Notes: generated from the letters alone by a model not told the origin. Positions 8,423-16,882 are shown, counted from the stretch's first letter. The stretch: 26,322 nucleotides of DNA from JBJXFK01 sp046155505 (GCA_046155505.1 JBJXFK010000070.1:1-26322), one strand, 5' to 3'. Translations and numbers: made by a program.

Positions 8423-9631
8423 ATGAGTGCAGGTAACGGTCGCACACCCAACCATCACAGAGTTCTCATCGTCGGCGGCGGCGCGGCCGGTCTGACCGTC
8501 GCGGCCCAGCTTCGCAAGCGCGATCGAGCCGTCGATACCGCCATCATCGAGCCGTCGGACAAGCACTATTACCAGCCGCTCTGGACGCTGGTCGGCGCCG
8601 GCTGCTGCTCGCGCGAGATCACGCAGCGCAACCAGGCCGACCTGATCCCAGGCGGCGTGACGTGGATTCGCGATGCGGTGAAGTCATTCGACCCGGACAA
8701 GAACGCGGTCGAGACCACCGGCGGCAAGCGCTATACCTATGACTATCTGATCGTCGCCGCGGGCATTCAAGTCGACTGGGGCAAGGTCAAGGGCCTGCAG
8801 GAGAGCATCGGCAAGGCCGGCGTCTGCTCGAACTATTCGTATGACACCGTCGCGGCGACCTGGCCGGCGATCGAATCGCTCAGCGGCGGCAACGCGGTCT
8901 TCACGCACCCGGCCACGCCGATCAAGTGTGGCGGCGGGCCGCAAAAGATCATGTACCTCGCCGAAGACGCCCTCCAGCGGCGCGGCATCGCGGGCAAAGT
9001 CAAGTTCCACTTCTATAGCGGTGAGGCGGCGATTTTCAAGTGCGAGAAATACGCTCAATCGCTGATGAAGGTGATCGCTCGCAAGCAGATCACGCCGCAC
9101 TTCAAGCACAGTTTGAAAGAAGTGCGCGTCGACTCGCGCGAGGCGATTTTTGACGACATCGACGGCAAGACCGAGGTAGTGCAGAAATTCGACATGCTGC
9201 ACGTCACGCCGCCGATGAGCAGCCCGGACTTTCTCAAGACCAGCCCGCTCGCGAACGCCGGCGGCTGGGTCGATGTGGACAAGGCGACGCTGCGCCATTT
9301 GAAATTCGCAAACGTGTTCGCGCTGGGCGATTGTTCGAGCCTGCCCACGTCGAAGACCGCCGCTGCGATCCGCAAGCAGGCACCGGTCGTCACCGGCAAT
9401 GTGCTCGCGGCGATTCATGGGACGAGCAATCAGTCGACCTACGACGGCTACACCGCGTGCCCAATTCCCACCGGCTATGGCAAACTCATCTTGGCCGAGT
9501 TTGACTATGACCTGAAGCCACAGGAATCGTTCCCGTTTGATCAGTCGAAAGAACGTTGGTCGATGTACATGCTCAAGCGCCATGTGCTGCCGCCGTTGTA
9601 TTGGCACGGCATGATCAAGGGGCGAGCGTAG
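8423..9631 (+). CDS. sqr: Sulfide:quinone oxidoreductase, type II (mitochondrial-like)
   Basis: This membrane-associated flavoprotein oxidises sulfide, transfers electrons to quinone and passes sulfane sulfur to a thiol acceptor. The FAD motif GGGAAG lies at 18-23. The two catalytic cysteines are recognisable from context: C169 in PIKCGGGPQKIMYLAE and C304 in GDCSSLPTSKTAAAIRKQAPV. Both contexts are typical of the human SQOR-like type II group. HYYQPLWTLVGAG near residues 49-61 and the C-terminal amphipathic stretch (SMYMLKRHVLPPLYWHGMIKG) fit membrane association. At 402 residues it is complete. The start is secured by GAGAGGAT upstream of ATG. It is divergent from cstB-tauE, which completes a sulfide to persulfide to thiosulfate route. 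Confidence 0.94.
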   Translation: MSAGNGRTPNHHRVLIVGGGAAGLTVAAQLRKRDRAVDTAIIEPSDKHYYQPLWTLVGAGCCSREITQRNQADLIPGGVTWIRDAVKSFDPDKNAVETTGGKRYTYDYLIVAAGIQVDWGKVKGLQESIGKAGVCSNYSYDTVAATWPAIESLSGGNAVFTHPATPIKCGGGPQKIMYLAEDALQRRGIAGKVKFHFYSGEAAIFKCEKYAQSLMKVIARKQITPHFKHSLKEVRVDSREAIFDDIDGKTEVVQKFDMLHVTPPMSSPDFLKTSPLANAGGWVDVDKATLRHLKFANVFALGDCSSLPTSKTAAAIRKQAPVVTGNVLAAIHGTSNQSTYDGYTACPIPTGYGKLILAEFDYDLKPQESFPFDQSKERWSMYMLKRHVLPPLYWHGMIKGRA

Positions 9632-10015
9632 CGGCCGACCGGTGACGCCTCGCGGTTGCCGTCTGGCCACTGTCGGCGCGCACGCGGGGCGTCTCGCTGC
9701 GCTCGCCCAGACGAATCTGCGCAGCGCTGCTCACCGGGCGTCGCGGCCACTGAACGTGGGCAGGCGACACCTCGCGGCGCGACCGACACTTTGTGGGCTG
9801 GGGAAATGCGACGAAGCCAAGGCGGCGGCGGGCAAAAGCGTATGTATGAATCCGTATGAGTCACGCGCCGTCGTCGACTCATGCTCTACGTCACAGCCAA
9901 CGTCAATCATTCATCAGATTCTTTGAATGTCAAATATTTCCGTGAAAGCGCCGCGGATTTCGTTCGTGAATCGGCAAAACGCTGCGGCGGGCGTTCTCAT
10001 GCGCGACAATCGTCG
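9632..10015. other. Gene-less stretch after sqr, no recognised content
   Basis: This stretch of 384 bp has no ORF with family-like sequence on either strand. The block CCTCGCGG occurs at about 9648 and again at about 9771, but the similarity does not extend far. The last 130 bases (about 9,880-9,980) are noticeably AT-richer than the surroundings. No T-tract terminator, tRNA or insertion-sequence end was recognised. Confidence 0.5.
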
Positions 10016-10447
10016 TTAGCTCACCTCGTCATTCCAGTCCAAATGCTCGGCCGCCGCAAAGCACTCCGAACAGCGCGCCTCATCGAGCCCCCGAAGGTCG
10101 TAGCCGCACGATACGCAGATTGCGACGCCGCGATCGGCCAGATAATGACGCAGCGCTCTTCGAGTGTGCCAGTAACTCCACGGACTCAGGATCACCGCGA
10201 TCAACCCCAGTACACCGAGCAACGTCAGCGCAAAGTGCCCGATCACCGGCGGGAGGCGGAAGCTCTGCAGCAAACGGGCTAGCGGCAGCATCGTTGCCAC
10301 GATCAGCGGTGCGACCACAAATGCCGCCATAGCCGCACATCGATACATCGATTTTTCCGCACCGATCGCCGCAAGGGCCTGCTGAACCTCGGCGTCGGAC
10401 GAAAAGTACCGATACTCCGGAAACCAGTAGCACTCGTACGGGGTCAT
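10016..10447 (-). CDS. Small membrane protein with planctomycete-type CxxCGYDLRGL zinc motif
   Basis: No function is known. The 143 residues begin MTPYECYWFPEY, and two hydrophobic segments lie at about 35-57 (AAMAAFVVAPLIVATMLPLA) and 68-90 (GHFALTLLGVLGLIAVILSPW). A C-terminal cytoplasmic zinc-ribbon-like segment, CVSCGYDLRGL...RCSECF, follows. The CxxCGYDLRGL element is very common in membrane proteins of Planctomycetota. The ATG at 10,447 follows AAAGG by about six bases; the frame upstream to 10,558 overlaps the promoter side of the divergent lipoprotein gene and is not family-like. It is transcribed away from the lipoprotein gene. Confidence 0.7.
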   Translation of the reverse strand: MTPYECYWFPEYRYFSSDAEVQQALAAIGAEKSMYRCAAMAAFVVAPLIVATMLPLARLLQSFRLPPVIGHFALTLLGVLGLIAVILSPWSYWHTRRALRHYLADRGVAICVSCGYDLRGLDEARCSECFAAAEHLDWNDEVS

Positions 10448-10580
10448 TCCGGACCTTTGACCGGGGTGCCGGCGACACGATGAACGCGTTTTCGACACGC
10501 GTCCCCGGCCGCACTTGAACTCGGCAAGTGTCGCCCCTAGGCTTCGCATGTTCAACATTCACAATCTGATCGGAGGCGTC

Positions 10581-11009
10581 ATGACTCGTTGGCACGCGTT
10601 TTTTGCTACGTCATTCGCAGTTTTGCTCCTGGCCGGCTGTCCGACTCAATCGGGAACGACGCTCGACGATGCGGACACGGTCGAAATCGGCGTCGGATCG
10701 TCGTTCGCGGGAGCCGAGCGGTCTGGTGACGTGGTCGGCGCGACCGAGTTCAACGCCACTTGCCAGGGGTTCTTTCCGGTCGCGGCCCAGCACGAACTCA
10801 CCATCGATGAACCGTTGAATATGCGAATTGAAGTCAGCGGATCGGCAAACGCGGTCGTTCGTGTCGAAGCAGACGGCGTCGGAACGTTTTGCGGCGACGC
10901 TGACGAACCCCTGTCCCGATTCTGGAATCGGGCCACGCTCAACGTTTTCGTCGGCTCAACCGTGGAGGGCGAGCAGTTCAGCTACGAGCTGCGATTCATC
11001 GAGAATTGA
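10581..11009 (+). CDS. Putative lipoprotein, hypothetical (142 aa)
   Basis: This is an exported lipid-anchored protein of unknown role. It has a signal peptide MTRWHAFFATSFAVLLLAGC with a lipobox LLAGC, so lipidation at C20 is predicted. The mature part is a small acidic beta-rich domain without recognised family. It has two further cysteines (in TCQGFF and TFCGDA) that could pair once exported. ATG at 10,581 follows GGAGG by four bases; the longer open frame from 10,515 would bury the signal peptide. The gene appears monocistronic. Confidence 0.75.
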   Translation: MTRWHAFFATSFAVLLLAGCPTQSGTTLDDADTVEIGVGSSFAGAERSGDVVGATEFNATCQGFFPVAAQHELTIDEPLNMRIEVSGSANAVVRVEADGVGTFCGDADEPLSRFWNRATLNVFVGSTVEGEQFSYELRFIEN

Positions 11010-11075
11010 TCGGCTGTGCGACGGGGTGCGTGAGGTGCGCTGCGCCGGTTCGTAGAAAAGATGGCTCATCGGTCG

Positions 11076-11735
11076 CTAATCACGCAGCAAGACCGCTGTC
11101 GCCCACGTACTCGGGTCGGCGTTCCAACCCAACTCATCATCGACCGTCAGATGTTGATCGCCGAGCGACGTGTCGCGCACCTTCGTGAAAATGCCGATCC
11201 GCGGATGATCGCTCGGCTCCCAGCCCGTCAGGCACGCCGACGGGATCGCGGCTTCCAACGTGTAGCTCCGCCGCTGCACGCGCGACGCCACCAGAATCCG
11301 CGACACATCCACCGGCGGCGGCGGCTCCTTCGCCCGACTCATCTTGTGCGTGCCGACCACCGGCATGTCCTGATTCTTGCCGACGCCGATCGGCATGAAA
11401 TAGAAAAAGTGGCAAAATCGCGTGGCCCGCTTGTTGTCGCGCGTGTCGCGCGTATCGATGCACAGCCGCAACCCGTCGCCCTTCCACCACTCCTTCGGGT
11501 CGCAAATCAGCCCACCGGTGCGGCTCGGTACATCCATCGCGAAGATGAAATACTCGTCGTTCCACGCCCAGTAGACATCCGCGATCGGCGGTCGGCCTTC
11601 AATCTCGATCAGCGGCGGCGCGAGAAAGCGAGCATGCCACTTGCCCAGATCGCCGTCGATCCGCGGCAGCTTCGGCATGTACTGAATCGGCAGCTCAAAG
11701 CGAAAAAACGCACGCCGCGGAATCAAATCGAGCAT
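11076..11735 (-). CDS. CBM9-like / DOMON-type sugar-binding domain protein
   Basis: The pattern matches family 9-like carbohydrate-binding modules. It has a start-proximal PRIDGDLGKWHA segment (usual form IDG....W), then ADVYWAWNDEYFIFAMDV, then WWKGDGLRLCIDTRD, then a long strand-rich region ending YTLEAAIPSACLTGW and a final IGIFTKVRD...LGWN...DPSTWATAVL. Such domains often act in extracytoplasmic glycan binding, but no signal peptide is seen here, so the 219-residue protein may be cytoplasmic or incompletely understood. ATG at 11,735 is preceded by GGAGAG at about eight bases. The next gene upstream on the same strand (amidohydrolase) ends 46 bp away, so co-transcription is possible. Confidence 0.75.
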   Translation of the reverse strand: MLDLIPRRAFFRFELPIQYMPKLPRIDGDLGKWHARFLAPPLIEIEGRPPIADVYWAWNDEYFIFAMDVPSRTGGLICDPKEWWKGDGLRLCIDTRDTRDNKRATRFCHFFYFMPIGVGKNQDMPVVGTHKMSRAKEPPPPVDVSRILVASRVQRRSYTLEAAIPSACLTGWEPSDHPRIGIFTKVRDTSLGDQHLTVDDELGWNADPSTWATAVLLRD

Positions 11736-11781
11736 GGGCTGAGCTCTCCGCGCGAATTGTAACCACGTCGAATCGACATGC

Positions 11782-12819
11782 CTACCGCTTCAACGTCGCC
11801 GCATTGGGCTGGAGGAATTCCAGTGCACTCCCGGCCAGCAGCAAATTTCGCTGCTCCGTCGACAATTCGGTCAACGACTCGATCAACCGTCCCGGTTGAT
11901 CTTCGCCCAGCGGAAACGGGTAGTCGGTGCCCAGCGCGATTCGATTGCAGCCCATCATCTTGATCAACAGCCGCAGCGCCTCGGGATCATGCACTAGCGA
12001 ATCGACATAAAACCGCGCCGACCGCCCGCTCGCCGCATCGGCCAGATAGCTGCGCGGGGCAACGTTGCAGTCCACCGCGCACAAGTCGGGCCGGGCCTCG
12101 AACCCGTGCTGAATGCGACCGATCGTATAGGGCATCGCCCCGCCGCCGTGCGCGAAGCAGACGCGCAGCCGCGGAAATCGCTCGAACACGCCGCCGAAAA
12201 TCATCGAACAGATCGCGAGGGCCGTCTCGGCGGGCATGCCGACCAGCCACGGTAGCCAGTACTTCGGCATGCGCTCTTTGCCGAGCATTTCCCACGGATG
12301 TACAAAGATCGCCGCGCCAAGCTGCTCAGCCGCCGCAAAGATCGGCTGAAGCGCCGGCTCGTTGAGATTCAGCCCGTTGACGTTGGTGCCGATTTGCACG
12401 CCAGGCATGCGCAGCTCACGCACGCAGCGCTCGAGCTCACGTACCGCGCGGTCGGTGTCCTGCATCGGAATCGTGCCGAGGCCGATGAATCGCGTCGGGT
12501 CGGCGGCGACGACGCCCGCGATGTGATCGTTGAGCAGCATCGCCAAATCGTGCGTGTGCTCGGCCTTCGCCCAGTAATTGAACATCACCGGCACGGTCGA
12601 CAGTACCTGCACGTCGACGCCGCTGCGGGCGCAATCCTCAAGCCGCCGGGCGGGGCTCCAGCAGTTGTCCTCGATCTCGCGGAAAAATTTGTCGCCGATC
12701 ATCATCCGCGCCCGGCACGGCTGATGATGTTCGAGATGCACAAAGCCGCCATAGCCGTAGCGCTGGGCGAGATCGGGCCAGCGCTCGGGCAGGATGTGCG
12801 TGTGGAGGTCGATTTTCAC
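11782..12819 (-). CDS. ACMSD-type amidohydrolase (2-amino-3-carboxymuconate-6-semialdehyde decarboxylase family)
   Basis: This is a metal-dependent decarboxylase or hydrolase of the amidohydrolase-2 group; ACMSD acts in tryptophan/nitrobenzoate breakdown. Metal ligands are visible as H6-x-H8 (DLHTHILPERW), a histidine in IFVHPWEM, a histidine in CFAHGGGAMPY and an aspartate in LGTDYPFPLGED. KYWLPWLVGMPAETALAI and the VQVLSTVPVMF segment are typical of ACMSD itself. GTG at 12,819 (MKIDLHTH) is the start that fits the family; the open frame extends to 12,960 but runs through a dispersed repeat. No strong ribosome-binding site is seen. No other kynurenine-pathway gene is in the window, so the substrate is uncertain. 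Confidence 0.88.
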   Translation of the reverse strand: MKIDLHTHILPERWPDLAQRYGYGGFVHLEHHQPCRARMMIGDKFFREIEDNCWSPARRLEDCARSGVDVQVLSTVPVMFNYWAKAEHTHDLAMLLNDHIAGVVAADPTRFIGLGTIPMQDTDRAVRELERCVRELRMPGVQIGTNVNGLNLNEPALQPIFAAAEQLGAAIFVHPWEMLGKERMPKYWLPWLVGMPAETALAICSMIFGGVFERFPRLRVCFAHGGGAMPYTIGRIQHGFEARPDLCAVDCNVAPRSYLADAASGRSARFYVDSLVHDPEALRLLIKMMGCNRIALGTDYPFPLGEDQPGRLIESLTELSTEQRNLLLAGSALEFLQPNAATLKR

Positions 12820-12861
12820 AGTTAGAGTGTAGTGGACACAGGGCGGAATTGAACGTGCTGC

Positions 12862-12889
12862 GCCACAGAGGTCACCGAGGGCACAGAGC
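12862..12889. repeat. CACAGAG-type dispersed repeat
   Basis: A single unit reads GCCACAGAGGTCACCGAGGG followed by CACAGAG. It differs at one position from the copy beginning at 24,009. It lies between the divergent ACMSD-type gene and mnmE. Confidence 0.7.
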
Positions 12890-12962
12890 AGAATGGCGGT
12901 GAAGGCTGATTGACGTGAGTCGCGCACTGTCGCAACCCCGGTCAATTTGCGAGAATGCATCG

Positions 12963-14339
12963 ATGCGCATGCCCGATCTCAACGAGACCATCGTCGCCGT
13001 CGCGTCGGCTTGGCAGCCGAGCCGTGTTGGGATTCTGCGCGTTAGCGGGCCGGAGGCGATGGCCGTTGTCGCGCGGGCGCTGGGTGACGACGCGCTACAG
13101 GACTCAGACAAATATCCGTGCGTACGCGATGTGCGCATCGCGGTCCGCGACTGCGGCACCGTCGCGGCGACGCTGCTGCTGTTTCGCGGGCCGCGTAGCT
13201 ACACCGGTCAGGATGTGGTCGAGTTGCACTTGCCGGGCAATCTGCCGCTGCTGCGCGAGATCGCCGGTCGGTTGATCGCGGCGGGTGCGCGGCGGGCGCT
13301 GCCGGGCGAGTTTTCGGCACGGGCGTTCGTGCTCGGCAAGCTCGATCGCTCGCAGGCCGACGGCGTGCTCGGCCTGGTGCATGCCGAGAGCGAGGCCGGG
13401 GCGCGGCAGAGCACGCGGCTGGTGCGCGGCGAGGCGTCGCGACTGGTCGACGAGGTTGGGCGACGGCTATTGGACCTGCTGGCGCGAATCGAGGCGGGGA
13501 TCGACTTCGTCGATGAGGAGGACGTGCGCTTCGTGACGGCCGATGAGGCGCGAGTCGAGATTCACGCGATCGCGGCCCTGCTGCGCGGCGCGGCTGGCGC
13601 GAGTGAGGCACGAGCACGGCGACTGCGGCCGCACGTCGCGCTGGCCGGCCTGCCGAACGCGGGCAAGAGCACGCTGTTCAACGCGCTGCTGGGCGCTGAG
13701 CGGGCGATCGTGTCGCCGGTGATCGGCACGACGCGCGATGTGCTTGCCGCCGAGCCGGAATTCGACGGGCTGCCGATCGTGCTTCAAGATACGGCAGGTC
13801 TTGGTTGCGCTCGCGGGACGCTGGAATTGGCGGCCCGTGTCGCGGCAGAGGCGGCTGCGGACGAAGCCGATGTCGTGCTCTGGGTGCATGACATTTCGCA
13901 GCCGTGGGGGGATGACGAGGTCGCCGCGCTTCACCAGATCGGCGGCGGCGAGCGACTCTGCGTGCTGACGAAGGCGGACTTGGTCGGCGATGACCCGTCG
14001 GCCGAGCGCGGCGGATTGCCAAGCGATGCGTGCGCTGACATTCTTCGCGTGTGTGCGGTGCGGGGGATCGGCCTGGCGGAACTCCGTTCGCTCGTCGCGG
14101 CCCGGCTTCGACGGAAAAACGTCGGCGGAAACGCGGCTTTGGCGGAACACGAGGCGGTCGGCGAGCATCTGAAGCACGCGGGCGAGCTGCTGAACGGTCA
14201 GACAGACGCGATTGCCGCCCCTGAACTGTTGGCGATGGAGCTGCGTACAACGTGGGAAGGACTTGAGCGGTCCGAAAAGTACGAAGCGACCGAGGAAGTG
14301 CTGGGGCGCATCTTCACACGCTTCTGCATCGGAAAGTGA
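12963..14339 (+). CDS. mnmE: tRNA uridine-5-carboxymethylaminomethyl(34) modification GTPase MnmE
   Basis: Together with MnmG it modifies wobble uridine 34 in tRNAs in the cytoplasm. The N-terminal folate-binding domain shows ETIVAVASAWQPSRVGILRVSG, FRGPRSYTGQDVVELHLPGN and LPGEFSARAFVLGKLD. The G domain has the P-loop GLPNAGKST at about 229-237, SPVIGTTRD (G2), DTAG (G3) and TKADLV (G4). The C-terminus ends FCIGK, with the essential cysteine at 455. ATG at 12,963 (MRMPDLNETIVA) fits the family; a GTG at 12,915 would add 16 residues. At 458 residues it is full length. It is monocistronic; mnmG is not in the window. Confidence 0.95.
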   Translation: MRMPDLNETIVAVASAWQPSRVGILRVSGPEAMAVVARALGDDALQDSDKYPCVRDVRIAVRDCGTVAATLLLFRGPRSYTGQDVVELHLPGNLPLLREIAGRLIAAGARRALPGEFSARAFVLGKLDRSQADGVLGLVHAESEAGARQSTRLVRGEASRLVDEVGRRLLDLLARIEAGIDFVDEEDVRFVTADEARVEIHAIAALLRGAAGASEARARRLRPHVALAGLPNAGKSTLFNALLGAERAIVSPVIGTTRDVLAAEPEFDGLPIVLQDTAGLGCARGTLELAARVAAEAAADEADVVLWVHDISQPWGDDEVAALHQIGGGERLCVLTKADLVGDDPSAERGGLPSDACADILRVCAVRGIGLAELRSLVAARLRRKNVGGNAALAEHEAVGEHLKHAGELLNGQTDAIAAPELLAMELRTTWEGLERSEKYEATEEVLGRIFTRFCIGK

Positions 14340-14574
14340 TTTTGGGAAATCGTTGTTTGGCAGTTTGGGTAGTATAGTGAGCGCGGACGATCATTAAGAC
14401 TGTGTTCCCGGTAACTTGGCGAAAATTTAACCGCGCCGTAAGCCGTTATGGACTTGTCAGTTATGTTGACTACGCCCGAGAAACCGCCCAAACCGCCTAG
14501 AATGCTCAAGCCCCAGTGTCAAGCGTGCCGATACAGCTTCGGCGGAATTTTGAAGAAAATTTTGTGAATTTGCC

Positions 14575-14603
14575 TTGACGGTTTGGCGAACTTGGACAAT
14601 ACT
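14575..14603 (+). promoter_or_regulatory. Sigma-70-type promoter with no downstream ORF
   Basis: TTGACG (14,575-14,580), a 17-bp spacer and AATACT (14,598-14,603) make a good housekeeping-type promoter in an AT-rich gap of 432 bp after mnmE. It predicts a transcript beginning near 14,609-14,611. Nothing else was recognised in the gap between 14,340 and 14,574. Confidence 0.55.
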
Positions 14604-14609
14604 TCATGT

Positions 14610-14715
14610 GGTTCTGATAATCATACCTCACTGCGGTGAGGAACCGTCGTACCTGGCTTCTTTCCCCTCCGGAGAGCACCGGATTGCCTAACCGCATTCG
14701 GTGCCCTCTTTTTTT
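14610..14715 (+). ncRNA. Candidate small RNA (about 106 nt)
   Basis: There is no ORF between a promoter-like sequence and an intrinsic terminator. The 5' part can fold as GGTT (14,610-14,613), a 12-nt bulge, CCTCAC (14,626-14,631), a TGCG loop, GTGAGG (14,636-14,641) and AACC (14,642-14,645). This gives ten pairs interrupted by one large bulge on one side. A pyrimidine-rich single-stranded stretch (14,656-14,670, CTTCTTTCCCCTCC) follows and could pair with a ribosome-binding site. It matches none of tmRNA, SRP RNA, 6S or RNase P as far as I can tell. It could instead be a leader or attenuator, but the next gene points the other way. Confidence 0.45.
14672..14715 (+). terminator. Rho-independent terminator
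   Basis: The stem GAGAGCACCGGA (14,672-14,683) pairs with TTCGGTGCCCTC (14,697-14,708), with one A-C mismatch and one G-T wobble, around a 13-nt loop. It is followed at once by seven T residues. The T-tract is on the plus-strand side, so it ends plus-strand transcripts (the candidate RNA or mnmE read-through), not the minus-strand VCBS gene. Confidence 0.8.
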
Positions 14716-14771
14716 CTGCGCCCGCGCAAAGGTCGTGCAAGCGCAACGTAAACTTCGCGGTTGGCCGATTT

Positions 14772-16190
14772 TCAGCACGCCGTTCCGAAAACAGCCAACA
14801 AAGTCGCCAGATCACTCAACTCGACTTCGCCGTTGCCATTCAAATCACCGACGAGATTCTCGCCGGTCAATCCGAAATTGCTGAGCAGCAATGCCAAGTC
14901 CACCAGATCAGTCTGCCGATCGCCGTTCAGGTCGGTCACGCATGGCGGCGGAACGGCCAGGAACAGCTTCACGCTCGGCTCGCCCGAGTTTCCGACCACG
15001 AGATCGAGCCAGCCGTCGAGATTGATGTCGCCGAACGCGATCGCGGTGCCGACCGTCGGCGAGTCGTACGTCCACGAGGGCATCTGATCGAGTGTACCGT
15101 CGCGGTTCAGATAGATGCGCGCGCGACCGTCGCCGAAGTGCGTTTCGGCTAGATCGGGGTCGCCGTCGTGATCGACGTCGGCGAATTTCATGTCCTGGTG
15201 ACTGTAGAACGGAGCGATCGCCGTCCAAGAAACCGTGAACGAGTCGTTCTCGTTATGCAGCAGTTCCGTCGGACTGTTGCCGTGCGCGAGGTCGAGCCAG
15301 CCGTCGTCGTCCACGTCCGCCCAGTCAACGCATCGCTTCGACGATATGCCGCCGAAGGTGATCGCGGGCGCGGTCTGTAACTCGCCGTTCACGTTTTCAT
15401 AGATCGCGCTTTCGAAGTTCACCCACTTCGACACAGCGACATCGGGGCGATCGTCGTTGTTGAAGTCCCCTGCCGCGACCCAGCCTTGAATCGACGTTTC
15501 GTCAGAGCGCCAACTCGGGTTGGTTTCGAGCGTGCCGTTGATGTTGCGATACAAGAACATCGGGCGGTACGGGTCGGCCTGCGAATTTCCCTGATTGGCG
15601 GTCATCACGTCGAGATCGCCGTCGCCGTCGAAATCGGCGAGCGTCGCCGAATTGGTCCAGGTGCGACCCGGCACATTCGCCGTCCAGCCGGGCGTGGTGC
15701 TGGGTCCAGTCGGCGAACCGTAGTAAACAACCGATGGCGACATGGTCGAGCCGCCATTGGCGGAAAAAATGTCGAGCCAAGTGTCGCCGTTGATGTCACC
15801 GATCTGAATGTCGCCGGTGGAGACTTCGTCGGCCGAGACCCACGACGGATTCGCTTCGAGCTGACCGCTGCCCGTGTTGTAGTAGATGAGATTTTCCCAA
15901 TCGGTGTACGGCGGGAAGCTGCTCGAAATGTAGCAGCCGACGACGACATCGACCCATCCGTCGTTGTTCATATCGGCGCATTGCAAAGCACCGACCTGGC
16001 GGCGCAGCGTGTTCTGCCAATCGGGCGCGGCCGGATAGGGCACGTCGGTGCCGCGCGGCGCGATCGGCGCGTCGGTCACTTGTGCGAGATCAACGACGAG
16101 TCGCCCGTCTGCCGAAACTTCAATCTGGGCGATCGCGGCGACAGACCCAATCGCGGTCGCGCAAGCCGCGAAGCAAATTGCTCGGCGCAT
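14772..16190 (-). CDS. Secreted FG-GAP/VCBS seven-bladed propeller protein with C-terminal dockerin-like EF-hand repeats
   Basis: This is an exported, calcium-binding repeat protein, probably cell-surface or extracellular; the partner is unknown. The signal peptide is MRRAICFAACATAIGSVAAIAQ. Seven blades each carry a calcium motif of D-x-[ND]-x-D-x-x-x-D type (for example ADMNNDGWVD, GDINGDTWLD, ADFDGDGDLD, GDFNNDDRPD, ADVDDDGWLD, ADVDHDGDPD, GDINLDGWLD). From residue 420 two dockerin-like repeats follow, DLNGDRQTDLVDLALLLSNFG and DLNGNGEVELSDLATLLAVFG, a C-terminus typical of planctomycete secreted proteins and possibly a sorting signal. ATG at 16,190 follows GGAGG by eight bases. The last residues GTAC end the protein; no terminator is visible on this strand. 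Confidence 0.9.
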   Translation of the reverse strand: MRRAICFAACATAIGSVAAIAQIEVSADGRLVVDLAQVTDAPIAPRGTDVPYPAAPDWQNTLRRQVGALQCADMNNDGWVDVVVGCYISSSFPPYTDWENLIYYNTGSGQLEANPSWVSADEVSTGDIQIGDINGDTWLDIFSANGGSTMSPSVVYYGSPTGPSTTPGWTANVPGRTWTNSATLADFDGDGDLDVMTANQGNSQADPYRPMFLYRNINGTLETNPSWRSDETSIQGWVAAGDFNNDDRPDVAVSKWVNFESAIYENVNGELQTAPAITFGGISSKRCVDWADVDDDGWLDLAHGNSPTELLHNENDSFTVSWTAIAPFYSHQDMKFADVDHDGDPDLAETHFGDGRARIYLNRDGTLDQMPSWTYDSPTVGTAIAFGDINLDGWLDLVVGNSGEPSVKLFLAVPPPCVTDLNGDRQTDLVDLALLLSNFGLTGENLVGDLNGNGEVELSDLATLLAVFGTAC

Positions 16191-16306
16191 GGTTCGAACC
16201 TCCGGGTCAGTGAATTTGGCGTGCGCCGCCCCCGATCGCACGTATGTGCATTGTAGCTGCCCGGCGCGCGGAAATGGTCCTTATTTCGCGATTGGTCGGC
16301 GGTGAT

Positions 16307-16882
16307 ATGCAACCTGCCACGCGAGTCGCTATCCTGATGCCCCGTATGAAGCCCGCATCGCACAAGCCGCTCGAACTTGACGACTTTGCGTCACGCGAAG
16401 CCGCGACGATCACGCCGGCGTGCGCCGTCGATCGCCTGCCGCGGCGGCGGCGCAACCAGATTTGCGTCGCGATCATCGCAATCGGCATGCTGAACTTCGT
16501 CGCGTACACCGTGCTTTACGCAGCGATGGGCGGCGACGCACACAACGGCGAACGGCGGTACGTAACCACGCCCGAAGGCAACAAACGCGAGGCGTACTTC
16601 GTGCGTGGGCATTTCCTGCGAACGGTCGAGGGGCGCGAGCGCGAGGTGTCGCGCGGCTGGTGGATTTACAGCTATCTGCACAGCATCTCGGTGCTGGCGA
16701 CTTCCGGCGCGATGATCATCAGCATGCTGGTGCTGGCGCGGCCGCACATCATGGCCACCATGCGCGACGGCTGGGTGAGCGGACAGACAATCGTCGTCGC
16801 GTTCGGCACGATCGTCTTGCTGCTGACCGTCGTGACCGTCGCGATGTTCGCGTGGGACTTCAGCGATCAACTTGCGCTGTAG
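16307..16882 (+). CDS. Hypothetical membrane protein, three TM segments (about 191 aa)
   Basis: No family is recognised. A basic cytoplasmic N-terminus (RLPRRRRNQ) precedes TM1 (ICVAIIAIGMLNFVAYTVLYAAM). An extracytoplasmic stretch containing NGERRYVTTPEGNKREAYFVRGHFLR follows, then TM2 (SISVLATSGAMIISMLVLA) and TM3 (TIVVAFGTIVLLLTVVTVAMFAW). The start is uncertain. ATG at 16,307 is preceded by GGCGGTGAT, close to a full anti-SD match but only four bases away; ATG at 16,337 or 16,346 is possible. It is divergent from the VCBS protein gene. Confidence 0.65.
   Translation: MQPATRVAILMPRMKPASHKPLELDDFASREAATITPACAVDRLPRRRRNQICVAIIAIGMLNFVAYTVLYAAMGGDAHNGERRYVTTPEGNKREAYFVRGHFLRTVEGREREVSRGWWIYSYLHSISVLATSGAMIISMLVLARPHIMATMRDGWVSGQTIVVAFGTIVLLLTVVTVAMFAWDFSDQLAL

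Noticed and set aside
9541..9882. Minus-strand ORF of 113 codons after sqr
   Set aside because: The composition is Arg/Pro/Ala-rich shadow sequence, it overlaps the end of sqr, and it has no ribosome-binding site or family-like motif.
12820..12960. N-terminal extension of the ACMSD-type protein to the ATG at 12,960
   Set aside because: The extension runs through a dispersed CACAGAG repeat and the mnmE start region, and family members begin near the metal motif DLHTH.
14198..14509. Minus-strand 103-codon ORF overlapping the end of mnmE
   Set aside because: More than half of it is antisense to the conserved mnmE C-terminus, and the rest has no recognisable domain.
14610..14715. Identity of the candidate RNA as 6S, SRP or tmRNA
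   Set aside because: The conserved elements of those RNAs (long 6S bubble, SRP GGAAG apical motif, tmRNA tRNA-like ends) could not be found.
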